Positions 19,043 through 28,999 are shown, numbered from the stretch's first letter. The stretch is DNA of 64,000 bases from Kordia jejudonensis (GCF_001005315.1 NZ_LBMG01000011.1:62001-126000); one strand, 5' to 3'. Made by a program: numbers and translations. Notes: generated by a model from the letters alone, not told the origin.

Positions 19043-19278
19043 TCCTTTGAAAGTGTAATAAAGCTCTCTGGTTGTACGTTTAACACCTTTGCCAATTGAA
19101 ATACTAACAAAATTTGAATATTTGTTTCTCCCTTTTCAATTCTTCTGAGTACACGAACATCCATATCCAACAAGTCCGCAAGATCAATTTGTTTTAACTG
19201 CTGTTGCTTTCTCAACAAAACAATATACTCACCTAATTGCCTTAAAAATTCTTGTTGTTCCTCTTTTGATTGAACCAT
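19039..19278 (-). CDS. XRE-family helix-turn-helix regulator
   Basis: The 79-residue product contains a canonical HTH_3 domain: LGEYIVLLRKQQQLKQIDLA, DLLDMDVRVLRRIEKGETN and LLVFQLAKVLNVQPESF. The first helix, the turn and the recognition helix are all visible. The frame continues upstream to a TTG at 19332, but the ATG at 19278 gives the family's normal length. It is divergent from the FG-GAP gene and could control the short divergent region between them. No sensor domain is present. Confidence 0.85.
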   Translation of the reverse strand: MVQSKEEQQEFLRQLGEYIVLLRKQQQLKQIDLADLLDMDVRVLRRIEKGETNIQILLVFQLAKVLNVQPESFITLSKD

Positions 19279-19393
19279 TGAAAATGAATTATTTTTCAAA
19301 GTATGGGAAACCTTTAAAAAACTTGCGGACAATTTTGACCGCTTTTATTTTTTTCACTATGTTTGTCTAACGTGTAATCTAAATCTGAACATT

Positions 19394-21751
19394 ATGAAAA
19401 AACTAATACTTCTTTTACTCATTCCATTCATGATCTTTTCGCAGAATTTTAATGAAACCATAATTGCTGATGCTAACAACTGGGTACAACCAAAAGTCAT
19501 TGATTTGGACAATGACAGCTTTGATGACTTAGTATCAGTCAGTAAAGACGGAAACATAGCATGGTGGAAAAAAGATGCTATGTTCAACTACACTAAAATC
19601 ATTATTGCGGAAACTCCAAAAAGTTGGAATCATTTTGACGTATCTGACATTGATGGAGATACTGATTTAGATATTCTGGTATCAGAACAAGGTTCTATTG
19701 AAATATATTATAACGATGGAAATGAAAACTTTTCTCCAACCTATATCAATGCCAATAGTTTATCATCAAACATCATCTCAGGAGATTTTGATGCAGATGG
19801 ATATGTTGATTTTATCACGACAAGCAGAGGACAAAACGGACCGCTCCGATTTTGGAAAAACATTCTCAATATAGGATTCCAACAAAGTACTGTAACGAAT
19901 GTAGAAATTTCTACTGGCGATATCTTAGTAAATGATATTGATAACGATGGAGATCTTGATTTAGTTATGTCAGTATCGTCTGGGTTTTGGACAGGGAATC
20001 ACATTCTGTGTCTTTTAAATGATGGCAATGCCAATTTTACCGAACATACGATCAATTACACATTATCAAATGAGCATCTTCAAATACTCGATTATGATAT
20101 TGATGGCGATAAAGATTTAATTGTAAAAAGAGGGAATTGCTGTGTAGTGTTGTTTACTAATGATGGTAATCTTAATTTCACTCAAACAGAATTAACCAAT
20201 GACGCAAATATGGATTCAATGCACATTGTTGATTTTGATAATGATGGCGATTTAGATATATCTGTTGTATTTTCTGCATCTAATATAACTGATTCTTTTG
20301 GCTTCTATGTGAATGATGGAAGCGGAAACTTTATTTTAAACACCTTAGAAACTCTTGATAAAGGAGAACGTATTCAAAGCTTAGATTACAATACTGACGG
20401 ATTGATGGATTTCCTTGTTACGTCTTCTGCATTTGATGATCCACGACTCTATCAAAATATTGGAAGCGGAAGTTTTAATCTAACGATTCTTGATGATTCT
20501 TTTGTATCACCAACAAGCTTTTATACTGATGATATTGATAATGATGGATTAAAAGATATTGTTAGCACTTCAAGTAGTGAATATGAATTGGTATTATGGC
20601 ACAACACAGGATCATTTAACTTTACTAAAACGATCATCGATACTACTGAACCACTCATAAGTTATGCGCATGTTGATGATATTACTGGCGATGGTCATAA
20701 AGATATTCTTGTATCAACATTTGGCTTTAATGAAGGAGAGGTTCTCTTATATACCAATGATGGAAATTTAAACTTTACCAAATCTACATTCTTAAATGTT
20801 ACAGGTGTTGAACGAGCATTTGCAACTGATCTTAATAACGATAATCATCTAGATGTTATCATTACCCGACCTGCTGGCAATAACGGACAAATATTTTACT
20901 ATATCAATGATGGAAATGGGAACTATCAACAGCAATTTGTAAATAACATTCCTGAATTTAAAGTGTGTACCGACTTTGTTGATATCAATAACGATGGTAT
21001 TAAAGACATCTCGACCAACGGATCATTCTATTATCAAAATGATGGATCGCTCAATTTTTCACAAGTATCACTTCCAACAGAAGGAAAACTTTTTGACATA
21101 GATCGTGATGGTGACCTCGATATACTTGGAAGCAATTATGACGTTCCTAATTCAAGTAACATTATCGCATGGCATGAAAATGATGGGAATGGAAATTTTA
21201 CTGAACAACAAATTCAAACAGGGAACACAACCAATAGTGGCGACATCTTTACCATACAAGATTTTGACGGTGATGGAGATATTGACTTTGTATCCTGTCC
21301 TACAAACAGCTTTAATTCACAAAAATTATCGTTTTGGGTAAATGATGGAAATCAAAACTTTATACGCGAGGTTATGAATACTAATTATGTAAGATCAAAT
21401 CTTCTTCTTTCTGATGATCTTGATGGCGATGGCGACATTGATGTTATTAGTTCCAACAACAAATTTCCTTTTACTATTTGGAATAATACGAGTGATATTC
21501 CATTAAGTATAGAAAGTCAAGAAGAAGTTACTGCAAATATTAAAATCTATCCCAACCCAACATCTGATATTGTTACCATTGAATCGAATGAAATTATTAC
21601 AAAAGCAGAACTCTATGATCTGCAAGGTCAAAAAATAAAGAGTGAATTTTCAAACAATAATATTGATCTGCGAAATGTAGCTACGGGACTCTATATTCTC
21701 AAATTGAAAACCAAAGAGGGAAGTATGGCTTTTAAAATAATGAAACGTTAA
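19394..21751 (+). CDS. secreted FG-GAP/VCBS-repeat protein with T9SS sorting domain
   Basis: The 785-residue product has a signal peptide (MKKLILLLLIPFMIFSQ) and a long series of beta-propeller repeats of the D-x-D-x-D-G-D-x-D type (DIDGDTDLDI, DIDNDGDLDL, DFDNDGDLDI, DFDGDGDIDF), which bind calcium in related proteins. It ends with a T9SS sorting domain (IKIYPNPTSDIVTI, about residue 712, to the last residue MAFKIMKR). It is predicted to be surface-exposed or released. It is island cargo just after the integration module; the ligand is unknown. Confidence 0.9.
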   Translation: MKKLILLLLIPFMIFSQNFNETIIADANNWVQPKVIDLDNDSFDDLVSVSKDGNIAWWKKDAMFNYTKIIIAETPKSWNHFDVSDIDGDTDLDILVSEQGSIEIYYNDGNENFSPTYINANSLSSNIISGDFDADGYVDFITTSRGQNGPLRFWKNILNIGFQQSTVTNVEISTGDILVNDIDNDGDLDLVMSVSSGFWTGNHILCLLNDGNANFTEHTINYTLSNEHLQILDYDIDGDKDLIVKRGNCCVVLFTNDGNLNFTQTELTNDANMDSMHIVDFDNDGDLDISVVFSASNITDSFGFYVNDGSGNFILNTLETLDKGERIQSLDYNTDGLMDFLVTSSAFDDPRLYQNIGSGSFNLTILDDSFVSPTSFYTDDIDNDGLKDIVSTSSSEYELVLWHNTGSFNFTKTIIDTTEPLISYAHVDDITGDGHKDILVSTFGFNEGEVLLYTNDGNLNFTKSTFLNVTGVERAFATDLNNDNHLDVIITRPAGNNGQIFYYINDGNGNYQQQFVNNIPEFKVCTDFVDINNDGIKDISTNGSFYYQNDGSLNFSQVSLPTEGKLFDIDRDGDLDILGSNYDVPNSSNIIAWHENDGNGNFTEQQIQTGNTTNSGDIFTIQDFDGDGDIDFVSCPTNSFNSQKLSFWVNDGNQNFIREVMNTNYVRSNLLLSDDLDGDGDIDVISSNNKFPFTIWNNTSDIPLSIESQEEVTANIKIYPNPTSDIVTIESNEIITKAELYDLQGQKIKSEFSNNNIDLRNVATGLYILKLKTKEGSMAFKIMKR

Positions 21752-22155
21752 AACTAATTATTGCGACTACGGGAAGGCTCTATAAAATGAAGCTATCAAG
21801 TAAATAGATTTTGATATTTTTATCAGATAGATATTAAATTTCGTCTTTTAATGTAACGCTTATACATTTTTTTGAATGTTCATACAATATCTTACAAACA
21901 TGTAAGTTTATTATTTATATTTAAATAAGAATTAACATATAATTCAATCTCGCAAGAACCTTCCTTTATACATAGCCAAACTATAAGTTAAAGCAACTTT
22001 AGCTTACTCATGAATAGAGCAACATTTACTGTTGTTTCTTCATGAGTGGTATTTAAAAGTATCATGATAATAAAAATAGTATTGCTAAAAAAGACATACA
22101 TCTTGAGTGTCTCTAAATGTTCAAGAATACTATTTTAATAATTAAAACATAAATT
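21752..22155. other. 404-base intergenic region upstream of the RiPP-like precursor
   Basis: There is no gene. It contains the hairpin at 22006-22047 and AT-rich DNA likely to hold the promoter of the downstream precursor gene. No clear TAnnTTTG box stands out. Confidence 0.5.
22006..22047 (+). terminator. long hairpin, terminator or leader structure
   Basis: ACTCATGAA pairs with TTCATGAGT, and inside it CAACA pairs with TGTTG, giving a two-tier stem. Only a weak T tract follows, so it may instead be a regulatory leader for the precursor gene 109 bases downstream. Confidence 0.45.
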
Positions 22156-22407
22156 ATGTTACAAAACATTTTAAATTTAGAAGGAATTACTATTTTAACA
22201 AAGGCAGAACAGAATACCGTTATTGCAGGAACTGGGACTGGAACTTGTTCAGCATTTATTCCTTGTACGATTCCTGGAGACCATGATGATTCTTGTGGTG
22301 GCGGGCAGTACACACACAATGTTTCTAAAAAGGAAGCAAAAGCATTTGTTGCTAATGGAGGACGTTGGTGTTGTGAAGGATGTTCAACAGCTAGTTGGAT
22401 GCATTAA
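22156..22407 (+). CDS. RiPP-like small peptide precursor, Cys/Gly-rich
   Basis: The 83-residue product has a leader-like N-terminus MLQNILNLEGITILTKAEQN, as seen in Bacteroidetes bacteriocin-like precursors, followed by VIAGTGTGTC and a core with six Cys (TC, PC, SCGGGQ, CCEGCS). No maturation enzyme of a known RiPP class is adjacent. The next gene downstream is a TlpA-type thiol lipoprotein, which could act on these cysteines. The leader is the basis for the call; the product class is not determined. Confidence 0.65.
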   Translation: MLQNILNLEGITILTKAEQNTVIAGTGTGTCSAFIPCTIPGDHDDSCGGGQYTHNVSKKEAKAFVANGGRWCCEGCSTASWMH

Positions 22408-22462
22408 CAAAATGAAATTACAGAGAGGGATATATTTCCCTCTCTACATTTAAAAAATAAGA

Positions 22463-23920
22463 ATGAAAAATATTACGGTTGTTCTATTAATATGCATATT
22501 ATTTCTTTCTTGTAAGGAAGAAGTCGTTCAGAAAAAGAAAACGGAAGAATATAAGAAGCCTAACGAAATCGTAATGATTTTTAATAAGCGATCGTATGTA
22601 AAAGATACTTTGTATTCCGATAACGGTTCTTATACCATAAAAAAGGATAGACCAATTTTTTACACGAACAAGGAAACGTATGAAAACATATTTATAGAAC
22701 CTAATAATATTAGTAAACCCGATACTATAATTATAAAATCGGATACTCCTATCATCGTTAATCACAGATACCATTTTTATTACGATTCTTCATATAAGTT
22801 TAATGTTGGTGATACAATAGTATTTGACTATCCAAATGATGCTCCTCATGTTTCTATTTTAAACAGTACAAAAAAGAATGATTATAATGCTGAAGTAGAT
22901 TACAATTTATCTCATACAATTTATAAAGGGGCTGTCGAGTTTTATAATGAGAATAATAAACGATTTAGAACAGAGAAAGAGAAAGCAACGTATAGAAATG
23001 TTTTAAAAGAGAATATTATTGAAAAAGAGAAAACACTTGATTCTTTATATAATTTAAAGGAACTTTCAAATGATTATTATTCTTTTTTAAAGACAACAAT
23101 TCACTACAAGAATAAAATCATTCATTCTAATTATGATGCTGATGAAGCTGAATTAAAAAATGATTCATTGCTTTTTATTCAAAGCTATAGACACTTCTTA
23201 AACAGCTTTACTTTTAAAAATTTTGACATTAGCTATTCCAAAAAAGGATATCAAAATTTACCCGATTATTTGACGTTATTTGATTCCATAGAAAAAAGTG
23301 CATTATTCTCAACTAAAATTAAAAACTATCTTCTCTACAATACTACGAGAAACATCATAAAGAATTACGATCAATCTAAGATTACGAAGTATTTTGATAA
23401 GTTCAAACAGGAGGTAAAAGACACAGTATTAGTAAATAGAATTTTAGAAGACTTTCTCCTCGATTTTTCTTCACTTAAAACTGAAACTGCTGATGTGAAT
23501 TTGATAAATATCTCAAAGGAGAGAAAAACATTGAATGAGATCATTCAAGAGCATAAAGGAAAAATCATCTATGTTGATTTTTGGGCAAGTTGGTGTGTTC
23601 CTTGTAGAGAAGTAATGCCAGATTCAAAGAAGTTAATACAGGAGTATGAAAATAAAAATATTGTATTCTTATTTATTTCAATCGATACTAATTTCAAGAG
23701 TTGGAAAAAAGCTACTGAAGATGAAAATATTCTATATTACAGGCATAGTCAATTAGTAATTAATTACCCGAAAGCTACATTTTTTAGGGAATTACAATTA
23801 AAAACGATTCCAAGATATTTAATATTCGATACTGATGGTCAGCTCATCCATAAAAATGCTCCAAGTCCTAAAAGTAGTGAAATTCGAGATCTTTTAAATA
23901 GTTATATTTCTAGGAAATAG
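22463..23920 (+). CDS. TlpA-family thioredoxin-fold lipoprotein
   Basis: The 485-residue product has a lipoprotein signal (MKNITVVLLICILFLSC, lipobox LSC), a long unrecognised N-terminal region (about residues 20-340) rich in Lys/Tyr/Asn, and a C-terminal thioredoxin-like domain of the TlpA/AhpC-TSA type. The latter has the active site WASWCVPC near residue 377 and a cis-Pro segment (TIPRYLIFDTDG near 455). It should act in the periplasm as a thiol-disulfide oxidoreductase. It begins 55 bases after the RiPP-like gene on the same strand, so a role in handling that peptide's cysteines is possible but unproven. Confidence 0.85.
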   Translation: MKNITVVLLICILFLSCKEEVVQKKKTEEYKKPNEIVMIFNKRSYVKDTLYSDNGSYTIKKDRPIFYTNKETYENIFIEPNNISKPDTIIIKSDTPIIVNHRYHFYYDSSYKFNVGDTIVFDYPNDAPHVSILNSTKKNDYNAEVDYNLSHTIYKGAVEFYNENNKRFRTEKEKATYRNVLKENIIEKEKTLDSLYNLKELSNDYYSFLKTTIHYKNKIIHSNYDADEAELKNDSLLFIQSYRHFLNSFTFKNFDISYSKKGYQNLPDYLTLFDSIEKSALFSTKIKNYLLYNTTRNIIKNYDQSKITKYFDKFKQEVKDTVLVNRILEDFLLDFSSLKTETADVNLINISKERKTLNEIIQEHKGKIIYVDFWASWCVPCREVMPDSKKLIQEYENKNIVFLFISIDTNFKSWKKATEDENILYYRHSQLVINYPKATFFRELQLKTIPRYLIFDTDGQLIHKNAPSPKSSEIRDLLNSYISRK

Positions 23921-23925
23921 GAAAT

Positions 23926-25713
23926 TTAATCTGCGAAAGATTGTGAATAAAAAATAATCATTTTATCTCTTTTCTTATCGTATGTTATGCATTCTTTACA
24001 ATTATAAAAATTGTCGGTATCGAAACAGATCGATTGGATATTGCTGAGGCACTCAAATAATCCTTTCTCAACGGTAAAACTATTTCCTGGACGTATAGCT
24101 ATATTTTTAATTTCTGAAAACTTCCCGATTGCCAGATAAATATTTTCACTAAACAAGCTAGGGTCTTTTGAACGATTATATAAACGATCATTTAGTATAA
24201 AAACTTGTGTGTCAAATGATGCATCAAAATAATGTTCATTATTCGTTAGCCAATTCTCTACTTGAATATTATCAAACAACTCTCGATATGAATTATTCAT
24301 ATTATCATAAAATAATATCTTAATTTTCATATCTTCTTTATCATATACTACAAAGACACCATCTTCCATATCATTTAAGAATACATTACCTATAGCAAAA
24401 TTTAAAACAAACCACTTTTTTTTCCATTTGAAATATCTTCGATGATTTTCACTCATTTTTCGTTCTATGTAATTATGTGCATTTTCAAACGCTCCTGCTT
24501 TTTCTAACATAGATAAGTATTCAATAAACTTTTTTGTGCCATAACTATCTTTAAGATGATTATCAAAACGTGAAGTGCTATTTTCAAAATCATTATTCAT
24601 TCCTCGAAAAAAATTACTCTGATCACACTCATTAGGGAAAATTGCAATCATATCTGTAATATCGTTATTGAATCTAGAATATAGACCTATACGCCATCTG
24701 TCAGACTTATAAGTTGTAGAAAATCCCGGGTATAATTCTTTACTATTCAAATCTTTTAACTGATCTTCATCTAGCTTTACTCCTTGTTCTAGTAAATAAT
24801 TTAAAAGTTCGTGAATATTAATTCCCAAAAAATTTATATATGAAGTTTCATTTCTATCATAAGAGGTTAAATTATACGTTGATTTATTGTAATACAGTTC
24901 AACCCTATAAACGTCTTTATAATTATTATTTCCCTTAAATTCAGACCATATTGAAAATACTTTTCTACTTTTAAAGTCTTCATCACTTATCATATAATAA
25001 TCTTTACGGATACTCATAGGTTCGCCCATTGGATTTTTAGTTAGATTTGTGACTTCTACTTTAGAAAAATATTTATCCTTAGGAAGTTCGACTAGATTAT
25101 CATAGTTTGTACCAATAGCACGCATAAAACCATTGTGAAATTCCTCAAAATCAGATCTACTCTCAGACACTTTTCTCTTGATTGGATAATCTGCATTATC
25201 TGTATTGATTTTATTAACATCTATACTATTAAAATATATTCTTGTATCCTTATCATCAGAAAGTTCTATTTCAATGATACTAGGTGAGAACTTTCCTTTA
25301 AAACCCGAAGATGTTTCAATTCTTAATTCGTTTGAACTCTTGATTTGATATACATGTATTTCATCATTATATTTTAAATATAATTTATACTGAAATTTTG
25401 GAATCTCAACTATTTTCTCAGTAGTTACATATCTTATTTCTGGATTACTTTTTACAGCATTATTGATTTGAGATTCATATTTGAGTACTTCTCCTGCTTC
25501 ATTTTCATAAATATTCACTCCTGCTTTTGCTTTAAAAACACCTATTGGCGTTACAAATGAACTACTAGCATGTGTACTCACATTACCATTATCATCTACA
25601 CATATTTCTATTGGTAAAATAGGTGGTTGGTAGCATCCCTTTATTTTGACTTGAGAGAGTGCTTTAGAAAACACGAAAAAACAAATGAATAGGGTAGGTA
25701 AACTTATTTTCAT
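23926..25713 (-). CDS. secreted protein of unknown function, 595 residues
   Basis: The product has a signal peptide (LPTLFICFFVFSKALSQ) followed by a Cys-containing N-terminal segment (KGCYQPPILPIEICVDDNG) and a VTPIGVFKAKAGV stretch, then a long region without recognisable motifs. A Cys-x-x-Cys pair occurs near the end (FYNCKECITYD). The gene is convergent with the TlpA lipoprotein with only five bases between stops. AT-rich codon use matches neighbouring island cargo. No family is recognised and no function is proposed. Confidence 0.7.
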   Translation of the reverse strand: MKISLPTLFICFFVFSKALSQVKIKGCYQPPILPIEICVDDNGNVSTHASSSFVTPIGVFKAKAGVNIYENEAGEVLKYESQINNAVKSNPEIRYVTTEKIVEIPKFQYKLYLKYNDEIHVYQIKSSNELRIETSSGFKGKFSPSIIEIELSDDKDTRIYFNSIDVNKINTDNADYPIKRKVSESRSDFEEFHNGFMRAIGTNYDNLVELPKDKYFSKVEVTNLTKNPMGEPMSIRKDYYMISDEDFKSRKVFSIWSEFKGNNNYKDVYRVELYYNKSTYNLTSYDRNETSYINFLGINIHELLNYLLEQGVKLDEDQLKDLNSKELYPGFSTTYKSDRWRIGLYSRFNNDITDMIAIFPNECDQSNFFRGMNNDFENSTSRFDNHLKDSYGTKKFIEYLSMLEKAGAFENAHNYIERKMSENHRRYFKWKKKWFVLNFAIGNVFLNDMEDGVFVVYDKEDMKIKILFYDNMNNSYRELFDNIQVENWLTNNEHYFDASFDTQVFILNDRLYNRSKDPSLFSENIYLAIGKFSEIKNIAIRPGNSFTVEKGLFECLSNIQSICFDTDNFYNCKECITYDKKRDKMIIFYSQSFAD

Positions 25714-25889
25714 TTTTATTGAATTTTAAATAAAAATACGAATTTTACTATTAAATATGTAATTTTCTAGAGTAGAATATGTAAGAGCAGGAAAGTCATA
25801 TTATAGAAATTGAGTAGTTAAAAATAGTTTTCAAAATAATAAGTAGACCTGTAAATATACGTCTCGTGATTGGGAGTTCATTTAATTAC

Positions 25890-25915
25890 AAAAACATTCA
25901 CATAAGTGAATGTTC
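25890..25915 (-). terminator. rho-independent terminator of the leftward Dam/RadC module
   Basis: ACATTCAC and GTGAATGT form a perfect 8-bp stem with an ATAA loop. On the minus strand a TTTTTG tract follows. It is 15 bases beyond the stop of the last gene of the module. Confidence 0.7.
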
Positions 25916-25929
25916 TTAATCTTAGTTAG

Positions 25930-26424
25930 TTATTCTTTTTTAATCACAGCTTTAGAACTTCCATTCACAGAAACAATACTGGTACGTGATGACTTTGGAT
26001 CACTTCCTTCTTTTCGCAATAATCTTTGATTGTTAAATAATGGACGACATTTAATGTTGAATGCGGTATAGCTAACTGCTTTCTCTTTATCATCTAAAGT
26101 ATCAACATACGCCGAATATAATTCGTCATTGGTCATCGTTTTTTTCTTGTTGTTAAGCATAATATCAAAAGCTGTTGTGGCAACTGAATTAAGTCCTTGT
26201 TTTGTTTCTGATAAATCCAAATCCAACGTTTCTAGCTTTTGGATTTGTTCATCACTAGCATACTTCATCATGGCGGTAGCATCCTTTTGATACTCTTTAA
26301 TACGATTGGTAATTGATCGCTTTTCTTCTTTGGCTTGTTCAATTTTTTCATCTGCGCTTTCTAGCAGTTTTTGATCATCGCTAATATTCTGTATTAGCGT
26401 ATCGATAATGTTGTGATTACTCAT
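25930..26424 (-). CDS. coiled-coil hypothetical protein of the leftward module
   Basis: The 164-residue soluble protein has a predicted coiled coil at about residues 15-75 (heptad-rich ADEKIEQAKEEKRSITNRIK) and a C-terminal half resembling a small winged-helix DNA-binding segment (YTAFNIKCRPLFNNQRLLRK), ending in a Ser/Lys-rich tail. It is the last gene of a four-gene minus-strand module behind the methylase, with 33 bases between them. It may bind DNA, but this is inferred from composition only. Confidence 0.65.
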   Translation of the reverse strand: MSNHNIIDTLIQNISDDQKLLESADEKIEQAKEEKRSITNRIKEYQKDATAMMKYASDEQIQKLETLDLDLSETKQGLNSVATTAFDIMLNNKKKTMTNDELYSAYVDTLDDKEKAVSYTAFNIKCRPLFNNQRLLRKEGSDPKSSRTSIVSVNGSSKAVIKKE

Positions 26425-26457
26425 AATTATTAAGTTTTAAAAGGTTTGTATTTGTTT

Positions 26458-27243
26458 TTAGATTGGATAATTAGCGGTCAAGACTTCAATCTTGCGTTTC
26501 CGCTTTTTCTCATGTGCGCCATTACTTGCAACAAGTGGTTTATCAACCATCATCGTATGCCAACCATACTTCTTACTATATTCTTCAAGTATTTCAGAAG
26601 GATAGGAACTGAGCAGAAATTTTCCTTTAATGTTTGATAGCGTGTCTAACAGTTTGATATAACCAGCTTTACTGTATCCATCATAATGTCCCATATCAGC
26701 GTTGAAGTATGGCGGATCAACATAATGGAATGCGTCATCGGCATCATACGTTTCAATTACTTTACACGCATCGTTGTTTTCAATTTGTGTATGCTCCAAG
26801 CGTTTGGAAATAGTTTCATCAAAACGAAGTTTCTTATTCCTCACTGTTTTCAATCGCTTCCCATACTTATCAAATCCCCAACTTCCAATTTTACACGCAA
26901 AACCCATATTCGTAGCGATGTAGAATGCCCATGCTTGTTGTAATTTGTTAAACAAATGTGGCATTCGGTATATCGTGTGTGCTACAGTATAGGTTGCACG
27001 TGAGAATAGTGTAGCTTCAATCTTTGTTTTGAGATTTTCAAAATCAGTTTTACATACTTCAAAGAAGTTAATTACCATGTTATTGGTATCATTAATGATT
27101 TCTGATTCTGTTGGCTCTTTAGCAAAGAAGACTGCACCACCACCGAAGAAACTTTCAGTGTATATTTTGTGTTCTGGAATTAATGGAAGGATTTTATGAA
27201 GCAAGGTAATCTTGCCTCCATAGTAAGTTATGGGAGTTTTCAT
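26458..27243 (-). CDS. D12-class DNA adenine N6-methyltransferase (Dam-like)
   Basis: The 261-residue enzyme should transfer a methyl group from SAM to N6 of adenine in DNA. Landmarks are the N-terminal YYGGK, the SAM-binding motif SFFGGGAVFF near residue 31 and the catalytic DPPY near residue 174, the motif order of the D12/MethyltransfD12 family. Its size fits Dam-type enzymes. No cognate restriction endonuclease is adjacent, so it is an orphan methylase that may mask the element from host restriction or mark replication. It is in the leftward module with RadC-like and HerA-like genes. Confidence 0.92.
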   Translation of the reverse strand: MKTPITYYGGKITLLHKILPLIPEHKIYTESFFGGGAVFFAKEPTESEIINDTNNMVINFFEVCKTDFENLKTKIEATLFSRATYTVAHTIYRMPHLFNKLQQAWAFYIATNMGFACKIGSWGFDKYGKRLKTVRNKKLRFDETISKRLEHTQIENNDACKVIETYDADDAFHYVDPPYFNADMGHYDGYSKAGYIKLLDTLSNIKGKFLLSSYPSEILEEYSKKYGWHTMMVDKPLVASNGAHEKKRKRKIEVLTANYPI

Positions 27244-27278
27244 GATAACGATAAGTAATGAAGATGGATAAAGGTTGA

Positions 27279-27746
27279 TTACATCAAGTTTTCATCAGCC
27301 AGAGAAACATACGTTTCTGAAGTGATAATAAGGTGATCGAGGACTTTGACGTTCATAAGGTCGCCTGCATTAATTAGCTTTCGCGTGATTGCTTTGTCAG
27401 CACTTGAAATTTTGAGTGTTCCCGAAGGATGATTGTGAGCCACGATAATGGCAACGGCATTAGTTAAGAGTGCTAACTGAAAGATGTGTTTCGAATTTAC
27501 GCATACCGATGTCGTACTTCCTTTGGCTATTTCTGATACGCCGACCACACCATTCGCATTATTGAGATACAAAGCCCAAAAGCGTTCTTTTAAGTCTAGT
27601 TGTTTGAGATGCACAAATCGTTTTAGAAACGAGTCAACATCTTTTGAACTTCGGATATAAAACATCTTATCAAAAAGTGGTCGTACATAGTCAAGTTCAA
27701 TTTCGTGGGTGTGATTGAGCCACGTACTCGGTAAGGTTCTTTTCAT
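27279..27746 (-). CDS. RadC-like JAB-domain protein
   Basis: The 155-residue protein carries the JAB/MPN metalloprotease-like signature AHNHPSGTLKISSAD near residues 101-115 (His-x-His-Pro and downstream Asp), typical of RadC/YeeS proteins found on plasmids, ICEs and phages. The N-terminal helix-hairpin-helix region of chromosomal RadC is absent, as in mobile-element forms. It is probably cytoplasmic. Function of these mobile RadC proteins is not settled. It lies 35 bases upstream of the methylase gene. Confidence 0.88.
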   Translation of the reverse strand: MKRTLPSTWLNHTHEIELDYVRPLFDKMFYIRSSKDVDSFLKRFVHLKQLDLKERFWALYLNNANGVVGVSEIAKGSTTSVCVNSKHIFQLALLTNAVAIIVAHNHPSGTLKISSADKAITRKLINAGDLMNVKVLDHLIITSETYVSLADENLM

Positions 27747-27796
27747 ATCGTATTAAATTTAAGGTTCGTTCTGATACGAGTATGAGTGAAATCACA

Positions 27797-28999
27797 TTAT
27801 TGATATAGATATGCCTTTTTGTAATCTATATCATTGACCGTAATTGTCTTTGCAGAAAAGGCTTGCGGAGATTTTCCATTGATCAGGAGTTTTAAATAAA
27901 TATGGAAATGTTCTAAGTTCGTGAAGTCAGACGTTTGAAATATAGGATAGAATTCTTGCGCCATATACTTCGCATCGGCTTGTCCAAGCTTGAAACAAAT
28001 AATCGTTCCAATATTTCCGAGTACTGCATTTTTGATATCAGTTTGTAACTGATGCAAATATTGATGTGCTAACACAAATCCAATTTTAAATTTCCGCAGT
28101 TCTGAAAACATATTGGTAAGTGATGCCGTTGTGTAGTTTTGGAATTCATCGAGGTAGATATAAAAGGGAACTCGTTTATTCTCCTCAACGTTGATACGAC
28201 TGAACGAAGCAGACGAAAGGGAAGTGAGCAGTAATGAACCAAGTAAATGTGCACCATCAGTTCCAAGCGTTCCTTTTGATAAATTAACCAAAAATATTTT
28301 CTTGGAATCCATAATGCTGCGGAGTGAGATCTGATTCTGATTTTCAACCAATATTTTATTTAACATTGGAATCGACAAAAAGCTTCCTACCTTATTCAGT
28401 ACTGGTAGAATGTCTGTTTTTGAATATTTAGGAAATTCCTGTTGCCAAAATCGAATCACGTTTTTATTGACAACGCTTTTCAAACATTCTTTTTGATATT
28501 CCAAATCAAGTAATATCCTTGAAATATCATTAAAGTTCGCTTTAGGTTGATCAAGGAGTGTTAAGATAACATTCCGCAGAATGTATTCTAATTTCAATCC
28601 CCACGATTGTTGTCCCCATAGTTTTTGAAAGGTTTCTAAAATGCTCGATGCAATGAGCGCACGTTTTCCATAACTCACTTTTTTAAGTGGATTATAACCG
28701 AGCTGTACATTCTGGTCGGTAGCATCAAGTAACACAATATCTTTTTTTCTATATTCTGGAACTAACGCCAATACTTCTTTCAATAAATCTCCATTGATAT
28801 CAAACAAACAAAAACCACGATGCTGTAATACATCTTGGTACATAAGTGTTTTCATAACATTGGTTTTTCCACTTCCAGTTTTTCCTAAAAGATACATACC
28901 GAATAATCGATCATGTTGAAAAATACCGAACATTCGTCTGTCGTCTCTAAAATCAACTCGCGCAAAATAGCTAATATGTGGATCAAGATGTTGTTGCAT
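27797..28999 (-). CDS. HerA/TraD-like ATPase with type IV secretion DNA-binding domain
   Basis: The 400-residue protein has a Walker A motif (GKTGSGKTN, about residue 36) and a Walker B motif (YIYLDEFQNY, about residue 280), with LFDINGDLL between them, as in the TraD/HerA class of DNA-pumping ATPases. No N-terminal membrane span is visible, which favours a soluble HerA-like form over a membrane-anchored coupling protein. It is the first gene of the leftward module. A second, VirD4-like ATPase is encoded at 47094, so the two probably have different jobs. Confidence 0.85.
   Translation of the reverse strand: MQQHLDPHISYFARVDFRDDRRMFGIFQHDRLFGMYLLGKTGSGKTNVMKTLMYQDVLQHRGFCLFDINGDLLKEVLALVPEYRKKDIVLLDATDQNVQLGYNPLKKVSYGKRALIASSILETFQKLWGQQSWGLKLEYILRNVILTLLDQPKANFNDISRILLDLEYQKECLKSVVNKNVIRFWQQEFPKYSKTDILPVLNKVGSFLSIPMLNKILVENQNQISLRSIMDSKKIFLVNLSKGTLGTDGAHLLGSLLLTSLSSASFSRINVEENKRVPFYIYLDEFQNYTTASLTNMFSELRKFKIGFVLAHQYLHQLQTDIKNAVLGNIGTIICFKLGQADAKYMAQEFYPIFQTSDFTNLEHFHIYLKLLINGKSPQAFSAKTITVNDIDYKKAYLYQ

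Noticed and set aside
19394..21751. Direct repeats in the FG-GAP gene as a CRISPR-like or mobile repeat
   Set aside because: The repeats are protein-level propeller repeats with diverged DNA and no regular spacer structure.
26458..27243. Dam-like gene as part of a restriction-modification system
   Set aside because: Neighbours are RadC-like, HerA-like and a coiled-coil protein; no restriction endonuclease is recognisable nearby, so it is treated as an orphan methylase.
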